A stretch of 64,000 bases of DNA from Rosa chinensis (GCF_002994745.2 NW_020126815.1:372001-436000), one strand, 5' to 3'. Shown: positions 22,021 to 35,227, numbered from the stretch's first letter. Program-made: numbers and translations. The notes: generated by a model from the letters alone, not told the origin.

Positions 22021-22518
22021 GTCCTCTTGATTTACCGCTTGGAATTTAATTTGATATCAATGATATATATAACAACGAAAATATTGTGATTCACTAAGGT
22101 ATATTGGATTAAACATAGTCTTGAAAGGGTAGCTGTTTCAGTCCCATTGCACATCGAGACTCCCTGTTCCCGTACCTAAGTGTTGAAAATAATTGTAAAG
22201 GAAAGGAAAGAATGTAAATATTTGTAAGTATTTTCGTACAGAGAAAGAAAAGAAAAAAAAAAAAAAACACTTGTGTAAATATTTTTCGTGTTTTTTTTTT
22301 TTTACTCACTTGTGTACTTAACTTGTGTCTTATGTACGGACTTGTTAACTTGTGTACTTAACTTGTTAATATTACATGTAGTTTGTAATCCACTAACTTG
22401 TTATACTTGTTTATATATATATATATATATATTTTTTTTTTTTTTGTATTTCTTTGTTAATTATAGTCCCTAACTTTATTTAATGGAGGTACCGTCTGGC
22501 TGAAAGACGTTAAATTCA

Positions 22519-22542
22519 AGCGCTGCTTGGGAGGCAACCCAA
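22519..22542 (+). other. Post-pol hairpin motif of e12
   Basis: GCGCTGCTTGGGAGGCAACC with TTGGG / CCCAA stem. Sister copies: e9 14760-14783, e11 37284-37307, e15 42616-42639, e14 29737-29760 (minus), e19 57568-57591 (minus). Confidence 0.65.
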
Positions 22543-22719
22543 TTCAGAAGCAGTTGTGAAGGAGTCTTCAATAACACAGATTTGCTTTCTCTTTCGCATT
22601 TCTTTTACTTTATAATTTTCTCCTTTATTTTTGTAGTCTTTTCGTAAATTCCATTCCTATATGCTTAATTGTTTCATTGCATGCTTATGATTGATTACAT
22701 TGAGGACAATGCAATATTT

Positions 22720-23517
22720 AAGTGTGGGGGAAGGGATTTACACTTTTATCTTGAGTCATATATTGAAAAATACAAAAAAAGTGAAAATGTCAAAAATTAA
22801 AAAATTGTCGTTGCATTTGTTTTTGTTTTGAGTCTTAGGATGCCCTTTCAACTGTCTAGGATGATTCTATATCTCTGAAATCATGATTAAAAGAGGATCA
22901 CAAAATTGAGATGATTTCTAAAATGGTATTCTTTGGTTAATTGAGATATATGAAAATGTATGCATGTGTAGTGGATATGGAATTCGTGACTTTGGTACAG
23001 AATATGAGCATGTTAAGATGAGTTTTGATTCATAAAAACCCATGTGAGATAATTGAGCCCATGTCCCTTTTCTTGGAGTGATAATTGAAAATATATTCTT
23101 ATTTTCTTGGCGATGTTTTGATGATCTCATTATTCTTTCATCCTGACTGACTACTTGCCATAGATTAAGTTTGATGGACTAGAGAATGCTAGAATTCGCT
23201 CTTGTGCTTGTTGAGACGCTTTATCAATACATGGCCCTGATTCTGGAAAGGATAGAGGCAACCTAGGAACTACCACCATTGCCATATAAACCTGTGTCCC
23301 TAATTGTGCCCGTCGTGGGACTCCCCTAGACAAACCCCTTTGAGCCTACGTTAAGCCTTTTCTTTCATCACCCTTAAAAATCTTTAACCTAAACCTTAGT
23401 ATAGCTATAACCCTACCCTTTGTTCTAAGAACTTAGTGGAGCTAAACTGAGACTTTACTTGAAGATTTTGGCGTCCATAATGAAGAATAAGAAGATGTGA
23501 AAACTCAAGTGTGGGGG
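22720..23517 (+). repeat. Two upstream PPT-like motifs of e12
   Basis: AAGTGTGGGGG at 22720-22730 and 23507-23517. The third and functional copy is next to the 3' LTR at 35213-35223. Each sits in a distinct context (GCAATATTT-, CTC- and GCT- before it). Confidence 0.7.
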
Positions 23518-25567
23518 TAGACTTGTCCATAAGAGAAAAATGTATGAAAAAGCTGAGAAAAAGAAAGTGAAAAAAAAAAAAAGAAAAATTGTACGGCTAA
23601 GAAAAGAAAGAAAGAAAAAAAGAGAAATATATCTATGGATTTTAGTCCCCCATACTTGGTGAGTTGGAGTTTACTTTGATTTGAAGACCCATTACAGAAA
23701 AATTTGGCCTTTGTCCAACTCATTAGTAACCAAAGGAAGTTTAGAGTGAAATTTGGGCCCAACATGAAGACATTTGATAGGAGCATTTTAATGCGACGTT
23801 TTAACTGTTATTTCCCTATATTTTCTACGTTATTTCCTTAATAAAACTCTGTTTAGGAAAGTTCCATTCTTCGAATGGGAAAGTTCCTAATTGTAGAAAG
23901 TTTCCGTTTTGTAGTTTCTATTTTCCATTTTTAGAAAGTTTCCATTTTAGTTTAAGAAAGTTTCCATTTCTTATTTTAGAAAGCTTCTATTTTCAGGTTT
24001 TTGGAATAAATAAGCTGAATTGAGTTCATAAATGGAACGAGAAGCTTCATGAAGATGACATGGAAAAACAAGGTGACAATGTGGGAATTAAAGAGGATTG
24101 ATTGAGGATTTCAAGGAGAGATTTCTTGGGAGACTTTTATGGAAAGAAATATTGTTGGAGGAATAATTTGGTGTGATTGCCAACATGAAAATCAGAAATA
24201 ATCAAGGAGATGATGCCAAGAGAGATTCAAGGGAGATATTTATGGAAGGAAAATATGTGTGCACCAAGGAAAAGCTCAAAAGGCGTCCAGATTCATCCCT
24301 AAATTCCCTAAAGGAATGTTGGCCGAAATTCATGAAGAAAATCAGAATAATTTCAGGAAATTCGGCAATTAAATATAGGGAGTTATTTTAGAGAATTTTG
24401 ATTGGTTGGAACACATCACAAGGCTTACTTGGCATCATACCATTGGTTGAAATGATGTGGAAATTTCTGATTGCTTGGAGAACCCTAGCCGTGCCCCTAT
24501 ATATTCTCCCCTTTTCTCAACGTCAGGGGTTCCTCGCCCCCATACAATTTACACTTTAGAAAAAATCAGAAAATCTTCTTAGCATAGTCGTGAGTTTCTC
24601 CATCCTCTAGTCATCTCCACGAGTTCAAGCAAGGCCAAGGGAGAAGAAGCATAGCCGTGAGCATCCATCATCCATCTCCAACCTTGAAGCTTGCTTTCGA
24701 GATTCAAGAGACCACCACATCAATCGTTCATCACCATCTCCATCCCACGGTGTAATCTGATTCTCCTTTGTAACCTTTGCTTTGAATTTCGTTGGTTATG
24801 AACTAGTTGACATATGTGTTTGAACAAATATTAATTTCTGAAATTTTTATGATTAATTGAGAATTTTCAGATTCATATTATTGTTCTTCGAGAGTTGCTT
24901 ATGTGGGTTTGTTTAATTAAATTTGCGTTATAGATAACTTTTGTATTTTAATCTTATGTGGTTGCAAACACTTAGGGTTTCGATATAATTGGTGCTAGGT
25001 TTAAGAACATGAAATCGACTTTTCGTTTTGTGTAACTTGAATCAAAGTAGTAAAGGTTTTGTGCAAAGATCGAATTTAATTAAAGAGGATTGCAATTAGG
25101 TGGACTTTTCCATAACTAAGTTGTACACTTGAGTTGATAGCCTTTCTCTATGTGTAATGCGTTAAACATGACATGATTGACTAGCTTTCTAGGGTTTGAT
25201 TGCATGTTTGATAGGATTAATCTAGGTGCTTTCGCTTAGGTTAATTAGCATTGAAAAGTAAAATATGGGAAATTGTTTGCTTTCGAACGTTTCACATGAT
25301 CAACTCCTTTCTCATGACTTAGATGAACAATATTAGGGTTTCAATCAATTTTAATCATATGTTTCGGTTTTGATCTTTGTTCTCTCATTCCATTTGTATT
25401 TTTATGTTTTTGCATTTTAATTGTTTTGTTAACTTAGTTTTATTTTCGAAAAACCAAAACAAAAATCCCCCTTTTCGTAAATAATGTTTATATTTTGTTA
25501 TATCTTTGTTAATATTATACTTTGTTTTAATTTTAATTGTTTAATTGTTTGATAATGACAGGTGTAC

Positions 25568-27834
25568 TGATGTCGCTTTTATCGAGCGACCAATTTAACC
25601 CTGAAATGTCATTAGTAGTACGTAATAAATAGGGATCGTTCTATTCCGGGGATTGAGGGTACACCTGTCATTGTCAAACAATTAAACAATTAAAATTAAA
25701 ACAAAGTGTAATATTTACAAAATATAGACATATTTACGAAAAGGGGGGAGTTTTTGGTTTTTGGTTTTAATTTCCGAAAATAAAATCTAAGTTACCTAAA
25801 TAATTAAAATGCAAAACATAAAAATACAAATGGAATGCAAGAACAAAGATCAAAGTCGAAACTCATGATTAAAATTAATTCAAGTTCATCATTGTTCATC
25901 ATAGTCATGCAAGAGGAGTTGATCATGTGAAACGTTCAAAAGCAAACAATTTCCCATATTTTACTTTCAATGCTAATTAACCTAAGTGAAAGCACCTAGA
26001 TTAATTCTATCAAACATGCAATCAAGCCCTAGAAAGCTAGTCAATCATGTCATGTTTAACGCAATAAACACCTAGAAAGGCTATCACTCAAATGTGCAAC
26101 TTAGTATGAAAAAGTCCACCTAATTGCAATCTTCTTTGATTAAATTCGGTTTTTGTACAAAACCTTTACTACTTATCGATTCAAGAACACAAAACCAAAA
26201 AGTTGATTCATGTTCTCAAATTCGTAGCAACAATCACATAAGAACCCTAAATGTTTCGAACCATTCAAGATAATCATACAAAAGATTTCTATCATGCAAA
26301 TTTAATCAAACACTCACACAAAAGCAACCATAAATCGCAATATATGAATCTGAAAATTAACAATTAATCATAAAATTTCAGAAAACAACACTTGTTCATA
26401 CATATGTGTCAACTAAGGCAAAACCAACGAAAATACAAAGCAAAGGTACAAGGAGAATCGGATTACACCGTGATGAAGATGAGATGAATGAAGTGATGAA
26501 TGGTCTCTTGAATTTCGAAAGCAATCTTCAAGGATGGTGATGGATGATGTGCACGGCTTGTCTTCTTCTTCCTTGGCCTTGCTTGCACTTCGTGGTTGCC
26601 CTAGAGGATGGAGATGAACACGGCTAGGCTAGAGAGAGTTTCTGATTTTTTTCTCAAAGTGTAAATGCAAAAGTGTGGAACTCGGAACTTTGAGAAGAGG
26701 AGAGATTATATAGGGACGGCCAACTTGGTCTCCAAGCCGTGTATTTCTTCTTTATTTTCCATGGAATTATTCTGAAAATGCCACATAGTTTCCTCCAATG
26801 ATAGCTTGCCACATAAGCCCTATGAGGTGGTCCAACCAATCACAAAATTCCATTTAATTCCCTAACAATCTTGGCCGAAATTCCCTTGATAATATTCTGA
26901 TTTTATACTTTAAATTCGGCCAAAATTCCTTTAGGGAATATAGGAATGTATCTAGACTTCTTTTGAGCTTTTCTTGGTCTCCACCTTTTTCTCTTTCCTT
27001 TTATTTCTCCCTTGAATCTCTCTTGCCGAATTCCTAGGGTTTCTTCTTCATGGTGCACGGCAATTCCTTCTTTTCCTCTTGGCTTGGACGGCAAAAGATA
27101 TTCTAGGGTTTATCTCTTGATGAATTTCCATAAAAATAGCCCTAGAAAATCTCCCTAGAAAATCTCCTTTTAATTTCTGATTTTTACGCCACTTTCCTTG
27201 TTTTTCTCTTGCTTTGAACGGCAACACTCCCCTAGGGTTATTCATGCGTCATAAACCCTAAATGTATGGGCTTCATGGGCCTTTGATCCAATTTGCCGAA
27301 AATCCAATGAGTCTTGAGAGTTCTTGGCCTTGTTGCTTCAACTTCAAGCCTTGTCACCTTCCAACGTCATAACACTTCATTTTTCCATTTCTTTTTCATG
27401 ATAACGTTGGAAACTTCATAGGTAAGCTTTCCTCCTTTTCGCAGGGTTTCCTGGTTGGACCAGGAAAACTTCTTTTCTTCATTTCTGCTCATTTCTGTGG
27501 CTCATTGTTCTTCATCTTTGCTCCCCTTGACTTTCGCAAGCTCCTCTTTCCATTTGTGAGTTCATTTCCACTTTTTAGCTCGGAGGTCCTGAAAATAGAA
27601 ACTAATAAGAAAAATAGAAACTTTCCTAAAATGAAAAATGGTAACTTTCCTAAACTGAAAATGGGAAACTTTCTAAAAATGAAAAATAGAAACTTACCGA
27701 AATAGAAACTTTCTACAAATAGGAACTTTCCCAATCAAAGAATGGAAACTTTCCTAAACAGAGTTTTATTAAGGAAATAACGCAGAAAATGTAGGGAAAT
27801 GCAGTTAAAACGTCGCATTAAAATGCTCCTATCA
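25568..27834 (-). repeat. 3' LTR of e14
   Basis: On the plus strand it reads TGATGTCGC to CTCCTATCA. Same subfamily as the LTRs at 50652, 50770 and 61647. The terminal stem is GTCGCT / AGCGAC (25572-25577 with 25585-25590). Confidence 0.95.
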
Positions 27835-27851
27835 AATTCCCCCACACTTAG
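27835..27851 (-). other. Polypurine tract of e14
   Basis: Plus strand AATTCCCCCACACTTAG, complement of the AAGTGTGGGGGAATT tract, directly inside the 3' LTR. Two further copies lie at 28768-28778 and 29577-29587. Confidence 0.85.
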
Positions 27852-29775
27852 CTTTTGCTAGTCCCTTAGCAAAATCACACTAAGACTCAACGAAAAGTAA
27901 AAGACTCTACAAAAACAAACTCTATAGCCCTTCAACTTTTTGTCTCAGCAATCTCTTACTTTCACAACACCAAGATTAGCACTTAACCAAGATTCAATGT
28001 TAGGCATTCGAGAGTTAATTGAAACGCATAAATCACATATACACAAGTAGGACTTGGTTGTAACAATGGTGATGGGTTCTGTTAAACATGTTTCAGACAA
28101 GTATGATTCAAATCTCACAAAGTATATCCACTCTTTCTTCTCTCAGAATTCAAGGCAATGCTTAAAAGCTTATACACTCAAGTCTATGTGAAAGATAACA
28201 AGTATATCACATAATTCAAGAAACGAAAGCACATGTATAATTTTCTTTAAAGATCTCATGAAGGATATCAACTACTTGCACAGATGGACCCAAGCCATAG
28301 GTTCAACTCTTGTAACTCATCTCCACATCAAGGGCTGTCCATCTTAAGGATCAAGAAGGTCTTCTCAAGGGTTGTAATGGGGCCAAGGCTCAAGGTTTTA
28401 AGAAATGAAGGGTAAGGATTTATCAAAGTGTCCTAAAAACCTAGTAGAGCATATGTAGATGTAGAGACCTCAAGAAAATCCACCAAGGCATTGCAAAAAC
28501 GTCACTTTCCCTAGAGGTAACATAAAAGGGGCCTAATGTCTTCATGTTGGGCCCAATCTTCATTGTAAACTTCCCCTGAACTATAATGAATGGACAAAGG
28601 CCAAATTTTTCTTTAGTGGGCCTTCGTTTCAAAGTAAACTCCAAAATCACTAAGTATGGGGGACTAAAATCCATAAATATTTCTTTCTTTTCTTTCTAGC
28701 CGTACACAATTTTTTTCTTTTCATTTTTCACGGCTTTCACATATTTTTTTCTTTATGGACAAGTCTACCCCCACACTTGAACTTTCACCTCTTCTCAATT
28801 TTCATCCTTAGCACCAAACCCATGTAGTATGTCTCAAAGATAGCTCCACTAAGTTCTTAGAACAAAGGGTAGGGTTGTAACTATACTAAGCTTCATGGTT
28901 AAGGGTTTTAAGGGTGATGAATGAAAAGGCTTAATGTAGGCTCAAAAGGGTTTATCTAAGGGAGGTCCCACGATGGGCACAATTGGGGACACAAGTTTAT
29001 ATGGCAATGGTGGTAATTCCTAGGGTGCCTCTATCCCTTCCAGAATCAGGGCCATGTATTGATAAACGTCTCAACAAGCACAAGAGTGAATTCTAGCATT
29101 CTCTAGTCCATCAAACTTAATCTATGGCAAGTAGTCAATCAAATGAAAGAATAATGAGATCATCAAAACGTCGCCAAGAAAATAAGAATATATATTTTCG
29201 ATTCACTCCAAGAAAAAGGGACATGGCTCAAATATCTCACATGGGTTTTTTTTGAATCAAAACTCATCCTAACATGCTCATATTCTGTACCAAAGTTTCG
29301 AAATCCATATCCACTACACATGCATGCATTTTTCATATATCTCAATTAACCAAAGAATACCGTGTTTAAATCATCTCAATTTTGTGATCCTCTTTTAGTC
29401 ATGATTTCAGAGATATAGAATCATCCTAGACAGTTGAAAGGGCATCCTAAGACTCAAAATAAAAACAAAAGCAACAAAATTTTTTTTTTTTTTTTTTGAA
29501 TTTTTGACATTTTTCAATTTTTTTTGTATTTTTCAATATATGACTCAAAATAAAAGACTAAAAATATAAATCTCTTCCCCCACACTTAAATATTGCATTG
29601 TCCTCAATGTAATCAATTAAAAGCATGCAATGAAACACTTAAGCACATAGGGATGAAATTTACAAAAATAATACTAAATTCAAAAAGCAAAACGAAAAAT
29701 AAAAGATAAGGATAAAGAAAGCAAATCTGATTTGCATGGGTTGCCTCCCAAGTAGCGCTTGGTTTTAACGTCTTC

Positions 29776-30399
29776 TCAGCCTAGACGTGGTTTCCTCTTC
29801 TCCTCAGTGGTGGAACCTTCAAAGCCTCCCTTTGGGTTTGGAATTGTGTTGCTCGGAAGCTTACCACTGTCATGAAACTTGGTCATGAAGTCCACCACTT
29901 GACCCATTTGCTTCTTGAGCTCTGCAATGTCCTTGGCATTGGTCTGTTGTCCTTGAAGCAAAGTCTGTGTGGCACTAGTCAATGCCTGAGTGGAATTAGT
30001 CAATGCCTCTATCGTCTTATCATAGTGAGAATTGGAATTCCCTATATTGTGTTGAGGAGGCATGTAAGGTCTTTGATAGGGAGGTCCTCCTTCAACAGTT
30101 GCGGTGGAGAGTTCCCTAATAGATGCCATTCTCTCTTCTTCGACTTCTTCAGGTGGTGGTGAAGGTGGTGTAGAGTTGGACGAAACCACAGGTGAAGGTG
30201 AACGTGAAGGAGGAGATGGACTCGGTGTAGGTGATGTAGACTCCTCAGAACAGTAGGTCCTCTTCCCTTGCTCGTTAAATGTGTACTCTTTGTATGTTGA
30301 AGGAGAAGGGCTTGTGAACTCAAGGAGTGAAGGACCCTTCAAACGAGCGAGCCTTGCTTCAATTTCCTTTATTGTAGATGGTCTAAAAGGCTCGGTCAT
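29776..30399 (-). CDS. Internally deleted gag-derived ORF of e14 (207 aa)
   Basis: Open from MTEPFRPSTIKEIEARLARL to a stop next to the post-pol hairpin. Residues 1-40 look like a gag N-terminus. Residues 50-90 are a Ser/Pro-rich then acidic linker. Residues 90-105 (MASIRELS) match the MAETIRQLS segment of the e18 gag. From about 107 (PPYQRPYM) it matches the region after the zinc knuckle in the e22 gag (PPFQRPYM), and it ends with the gag tail GKLPSNTIPNPKGGFE. So capsid and zinc knuckle were removed in frame, and the tail is joined to the post-pol region. Whether it is translated, and does anything such as binding intact Gag, is unknown. The start is the first ATG after the leader. Confidence 0.7.
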   Translation of the reverse strand: MTEPFRPSTIKEIEARLARLKGPSLLEFTSPSPSTYKEYTFNEQGKRTYCSEESTSPTPSPSPPSRSPSPVVSSNSTPPSPPPEEVEEERMASIRELSTATVEGGPPYQRPYMPPQHNIGNSNSHYDKTIEALTNSTQALTSATQTLLQGQQTNAKDIAELKKQMGQVVDFMTKFHDSGKLPSNTIPNPKGGFEGSTTEEKRKPRLG

Positions 30400-30485
30400 T
30401 CATAGGATTCCTGAACATCATCAAAATTCACAGAAGTTAGCAAAGTATAAAGTAAACTAATTACAATTAGTGGTTTATACATCAA

Positions 30486-30540
30486 CGTTACTATTCACGA
30501 GTCACTATTCACAAGTTACTATTCACGACTTTACTATTAA
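30486..30540. repeat. ~14-bp tandem repeat upstream of the e14 ORF
   Basis: About four copies of TTACTATTCACGAGT and variants, in the leader just before the gag-derived ORF (minus strand). Not seen in the other elements. Confidence 0.65.
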
Positions 30541-30699
30541 TGATTTATACAAGTATAAAGAGAGTATAAATTACAAACTATCCACAATCTTTTCACAAAT
30601 AAACCACGTAAGAAGTTTATACAAGTATAAAATGTACAAAACAACACAATTTACAAGTGGAGGTCATGTTCAAGTATCTTATTATCTTTACAAATAAAG

Positions 30700-31150
30700 T
30701 TAATATCTCAGTTGATTACAAGTTGTAAGTCGAGCCCAATAGAAACCACTACTATTGGTGAGATACGATCTAGGGATAGTCGCCTAGACATAAGTCACTT
30801 TCCTTTGTTTCAGAAGGCTAGATGGCCAGATTAAGAGGTAAGTGAGAGGGAGGACTCATTTTGGTGACACTACGGAGGCTACTCCCTCATTGAGGTTTAG
30901 GCCCCTATTGGCTACTCCCACATTGTGGTTTACGCACAGTCTATAGTGTCTCTGAGATCCAATTTGAACCCATCACCCAGGGTCTCAACCTAAGACACCA
31001 CCTATATGCCCCTTACTCAGCTTGAAAAGAACTCATGTGTTAGACAGTTCTCCAAATGTTAATAAAAGCCGTCCTCAACTTCAAAAGACCTTAGAGAGGC
31101 ACTAATGAAGGGTTAAGGCCAATATTAACAAAAGGGCCCTTATCTACTCA
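30700..31150 (-). other. Second leader copy of e14 (family-2 type)
   Basis: Close to the e1 and e18 leaders, with paired stems at 30885-30895 and 30918-30928. It lies downstream of the family-1-type leader in transcription order, so e14 has two related leaders in tandem. Confidence 0.75.
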
Positions 31151-31284
31151 TACGATTTTACACACTTATAACAATCAAGAATTTAACAATATTTACAATT
31201 AATTCTTTAAATTTCTTTTGTATAACAAGATTAGACACATTGTAAACACAACTTTTACACAACAAAACGTCACACTTTGTACAC

Positions 31285-31312
31285 TTTTTTTTTTTTTTTT
31301 TCTTCTTCTTCT

Positions 31313-31350
<38 letters not shown>
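31285..31350. repeat. Long T-rich tract between the e14 leaders
   Basis: Near-continuous T-run broken by TCTTCTTC. On the element's own strand it is poly-A, at the join of the two leader types. Confidence 0.85.
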
Positions 31351-31351
<1 letters not shown>

Positions 31352-31359
31352 AAAATACT

Positions 31360-31930
31360 TACAAATATTTGTTTTTCTTCCTTTTCTTTACAATTATTTT
31401 CAACACTTAGGTACGGGAACAGGGAGTCTCGATGTGCAATGGGACTGAAACAGCTACCCTTTTCAAGACTATGTTTAATCCAATATACCTTAGTGAATCA
31501 CAATATTTTCATTTGTTATATATATCATTGATTTCAAATTCAATTCCAAGCGGTAAATCAAGAGGACGTGCGGCCCAAGTATAGTCGTCTAGACACAAAG
31601 TCCCTCCTACATCCTTTGGGCAACCTTACTGAAATGGCCAGGTAGGGGAGGGCGACCACAAGAGGTAGAATCCATTTTGGCATGAGCTACTCCCACATTG
31701 TGGTTTAGGCTCATTTGCACGCACTTCTGGATTCAAGAACCTGTCATGAGTGTTGTCCCCTTTCCTAGACACCATCCCACATAGGCTATACTTACTTGGA
31801 TATAAAGGTCCTAAGTGTGAAGACAGTTCAATGAATGTTAATAAAGGCCGCCCTCAACCTTAAGGGACCTGAACTAGGTACCAATAAGGGGTTTAGGCCA
31901 ATATTAATAAACACGACTTCACCTATTCCT
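31360..31930 (-). other. First leader copy of e14 (family-1 type)
   Basis: Close to the e12 leader, with CCACATTGTGG at 31693-31703. Confidence 0.75.
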
Positions 31931-32032
31931 TCTTTAATTTACAACTTACAATTAAAATTCGTATTCAATAATATAAATAACAACCTAAGTAATTAATTAA
32001 CTAATTAACTAACAAATTATGAACAATTAACA

Positions 32033-32063
<31 letters not shown>

Positions 32064-32118
32064 CGAATACAACATATAAACAAAACAAATATTCACGTAT
32101 TTAACAAGTGATTTTCAA

Positions 32119-32134
32119 TCCCGGCAACGGCGCC
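32119..32134 (-). other. Primer-binding site of e14
   Basis: Plus strand TCCCGGCAACGGCGCC(A), one C shorter than the tRNA-Asp 3' end seen in e17, e18 and e19. Confidence 0.85.
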
Positions 32135-32140
32135 AAAAAT

Positions 32141-34408
32141 TGATGTCGCTTTTATCGAGCGACCAATTTAACCCTGAAATGTCATTAGTAGTACGTAATA
32201 AATAGGGATCGTTCTATTCCGGGGATTGAGGGTACACCTGTCATTGTCAAACAATTAAACAATTAAAATTAAAACAAAGTGTAATATTTACAAATATAGA
32301 CATATTTACGAAAAGGGGGGAGTTTTTGGTTTTGGTTTTAATTTCCGAAAATAAAATCTAAGTTACCTAAATAATTAAAATGCAAAAACATAAAAATACA
32401 AATGGAATGCAAGAACAAAGATCAAAGTCGAAACTCATGATTAAAATTAATTCAAGTTCATCATTGTTCATCATAGTCATGCAAGAGAGTTGATCATGTG
32501 AAACGTTCAAAAGCAAACAATTTCCCATATTTTACTTTCAATGCTAATTAACCTAAGTGAAAGCACCTAGATTAATTCTATCAAACATGCAATCAAGCCC
32601 TAGAAAGCTAGTCAATCATGTCATGTTTAACGCAATAAACACCTAGAAAGGCTATCAACTCAAATGTGCAACTTAGTATGAAAAAGTCCACCTAATTGCA
32701 ATCTTCTTTGATTAAATTCGGTTTTTGTACAAAACCTTTACTACTTATCGATTCAAGAACACAAAACCAAAAAGTTGATTCATGTTCTCAAATTCGTAGC
32801 AACAATCACATAAGAACCCTAAATGTTTCGAACCATTCAAGATAATCATACAAAAGATTTCTATCATGCAAATTTAATCAAACACTCACACAAAAGCAAC
32901 CATAAATCGCAATATATGAATCTGAAAATTAACAATTAATCATAAAATTTCAGAAAACAACACTTGTTCATACATATGTGTCAACTAAGGCAAAACCAAC
33001 GAAAATACAAAGCAAAGGTACAAGGAGAATCGGATTACACCGTGATGAAGATGAGATGAATGAAGTGATGAATGGTCTCTTGAATTTCGAAAGCAATCTT
33101 CAAGGATGGTGATGGATGATGTGCACGGCTTGTCTTCTTCTTCCTTGGCCTTGCTTGCACTTCGTGGTTGCCCTAGAGGATGGAGATGAACACGGCTAGG
33201 CTAGAGAGAGTTTCTGATTTTTTTCTCAAAGTGTAAATGCAAAAGTGTGGAACTCGGAACTTTGAGAAGAGGAGAGATTATATAGGGGACGGCCAACTTG
33301 GTCTCCAAGCCGTGTATTTCTTCTTTATTTTCCATGGAATTATTCTGAAAATGCCACATAGTTTCCTCCAATGATAGCTTGCCACATAAGCCCTATGAGG
33401 TGGTCCAACCAATCACAAAATTCCATTTAATTCCCTAACAATCTTGGCCGAAATTCCCTTGATAATATTCTGATTTTATACTTTAAATTCGGCCAAAATT
33501 CCTTTAGGGAATATAGGAATGTATCTAGACTTCTTTTGAGCTTTTCTTGGTCTCCACCTTTTTCTCTTTCCTTTTATTTCTCCCTTGAATCTCTCTTGCC
33601 GAATTCTCTAGGGTTTCTTCTTCATGGTGCACGGCAATTCCTTCTTTCCTCTTGGCTTGGACGGCAAAAGATATTCTAGGGTTTATCTCTTGATGAATTT
33701 CCATAAAAATAGCCCTAGAAAATCTCCCTAGAAAATCTCCTTTTAATTTCTGATTTTTACGCCACTTTCCTTGTTTTTCTCTTGCTTTGAACGGCAACAC
33801 TCCCCTAGGGTTTATTCATGCGTCATAAACCCTAAATGTATGGGCTTCATGGGCCTTTGATCCAATTTGCCGAAAATCCAATGAGTCTTGAGAGTTCTTG
33901 GGCCTTGTTGCTTCAACTTCAAGCCTTGTCACCTTCCAACGTCATAACACTTCATTTTCCATTTCTTTTTCATGATAACGTTGGAAACTTCATAGGTAAG
34001 CTTTCCTCCTTTTCGCAGGGTTTCCTGGTTGGACCAGGAAAACTTCTTTTCTTCATTTCTGCTCATTTCTGTGGCTCATTGTTCTTCATCTTTGCTCCCC
34101 TTGACTTTCGCAAGCTCCTCTTTCCATTTGTGAGTTCATTTCCACTTTTTAGCTCGGAGGTCCTGAAAATAGAAACTAATAAGAAAAATAGAAACTTTCC
34201 TAAAATGAAAAATGGTAACTTTCCTAAACTGAAAATGGGAAACTTTCTAAAAATGAAAAATAGAAACTTACCGAAATAGAAACTTTCTACAAATAGGAAC
34301 TTTCCCAATCAAAGAATGGAAACTTTCCTAAACAGAGTTTTATTAAGGAAATAACGCAGAAAATGTAGGGAAATGCAGTTAAAACGTCGCATTAAAATGC
34401 TCCTATCA
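32141..34408 (-). repeat. 5' LTR of e14
   Basis: 2268 bp. TATA box on the minus strand at 33277-33284. Nearly identical to 25568-27834. The open frames 33525-33800 and 33836-34279 inside are LTR by-products that recur at each copy. Confidence 0.95.
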
Positions 34409-35212
34409 TGTACCCTCAATCCCCGGAATAGAACGATCCCTATTTATTACGTACTACTAATGACATTTCAGGGTTAAATTATGCGCTTGCTTTTAGCTGC
34501 ATCAACATTAGGCCCCTTTATAACGCCCCCATGGGATAGTGACGTTTTTGCATACTTGGTGGATTTCTAGAAGTCTCTCTACATTTGCATGAGCTCTGCT
34601 AGGTTTTTAGAACACTTTGTTAAATTCCTTACCCTTCGTTTCTTTAAACCTTGAGCCATGACCCCATTACAACCCTTGATAAGACCTTCTTGATCCTTAA
34701 GATGGGACAGCCCTTGATGTGGAGATGAGTTACAAGAGTTGAACATATGGCTTGGGTCCATCTGTGCAAGTAGTTGGTACCTTTCATGAGATCTTTAAAA
34801 GAAAAATGTATGCATGTGCTTTCGTTTCATATAATATGTGATATACTTGCTATCTTTCACATATACTTGAGTGTATAAGCTTTTAAGCATTGCCTTGAAT
34901 TCTGAGAGAAGAAAGAGTGGATATGCCTTGTGAGGATTGAATCAAACTTGTTTGAAACATGCTTGACAGAACCCATCACCATTGTTACAACCAAGTCCTA
35001 CTTGTGTATGTGTAAATTATGTGTTTCAATTAACTCTCGAATGCTTAAACATTGACTCTTGGTTAAGTGCTAATCTTGGTGTTGTGAAAGTAAGAGATTG
35101 CTGAGACAAAAAGTTGAAGGGCAATAGAATTTTCGTTTGGTTGAGTCTTTAAATTTTCGTTGAGTCTTAGTGTGTGTCTTTCTGTGATTTTGCTAAGGGA
35201 CTAGCAAAAGCT

Positions 35213-35227
35213 AAGTGTGGGGGAATT
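35213..35227 (+). other. Polypurine tract of e12
   Basis: AAGTGTGGGGGAATT immediately before the 3' LTR. Confidence 0.88.

Larger units (their letters stand above)
25568..34408 (-). mobile_element. e14: intact young non-autonomous element, TSD TGTAC
   Basis: Minus-strand element with 2267- and 2268-bp LTRs, flanked by TGTAC (25563-25567 and 34409-34413). In its own direction: 5' LTR (32141-34408), primer site, family-1-type leader (about 31360-31930), family-2-type leader (about 30700-31150), a 207-codon gag-derived ORF, post-pol hairpin, three PPT-like motifs and 3' LTR (25568-27834). Protease, RT, RNase H and integrase are absent. The LTRs differ only by a few single-base run-length changes in the parts compared, so it is the youngest insertion here. 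Confidence 0.96.
23775..34504 (+). repeat. e13: solo LTR, TSD ACATT, split by e14
   Basis: LTR parts 23775-25567 and 34414-34504 total 1884 bp and rejoin exactly when e14 and one TGTAC copy are removed. ACATT flanks it (23770-23774 and 34505-34509). It lacks about 90 bp of U3 present in e12 (near 24060, between GACATGG and AAAAACAAGG). No internal region: a solo LTR. Confidence 0.95.

Noticed and set aside
29776..30399. Host proline-rich protein gene
   Set aside because: Sits between LTRs and leader of e14, and its two halves match the e18 and e22 gag segments. It is a gag derivative.
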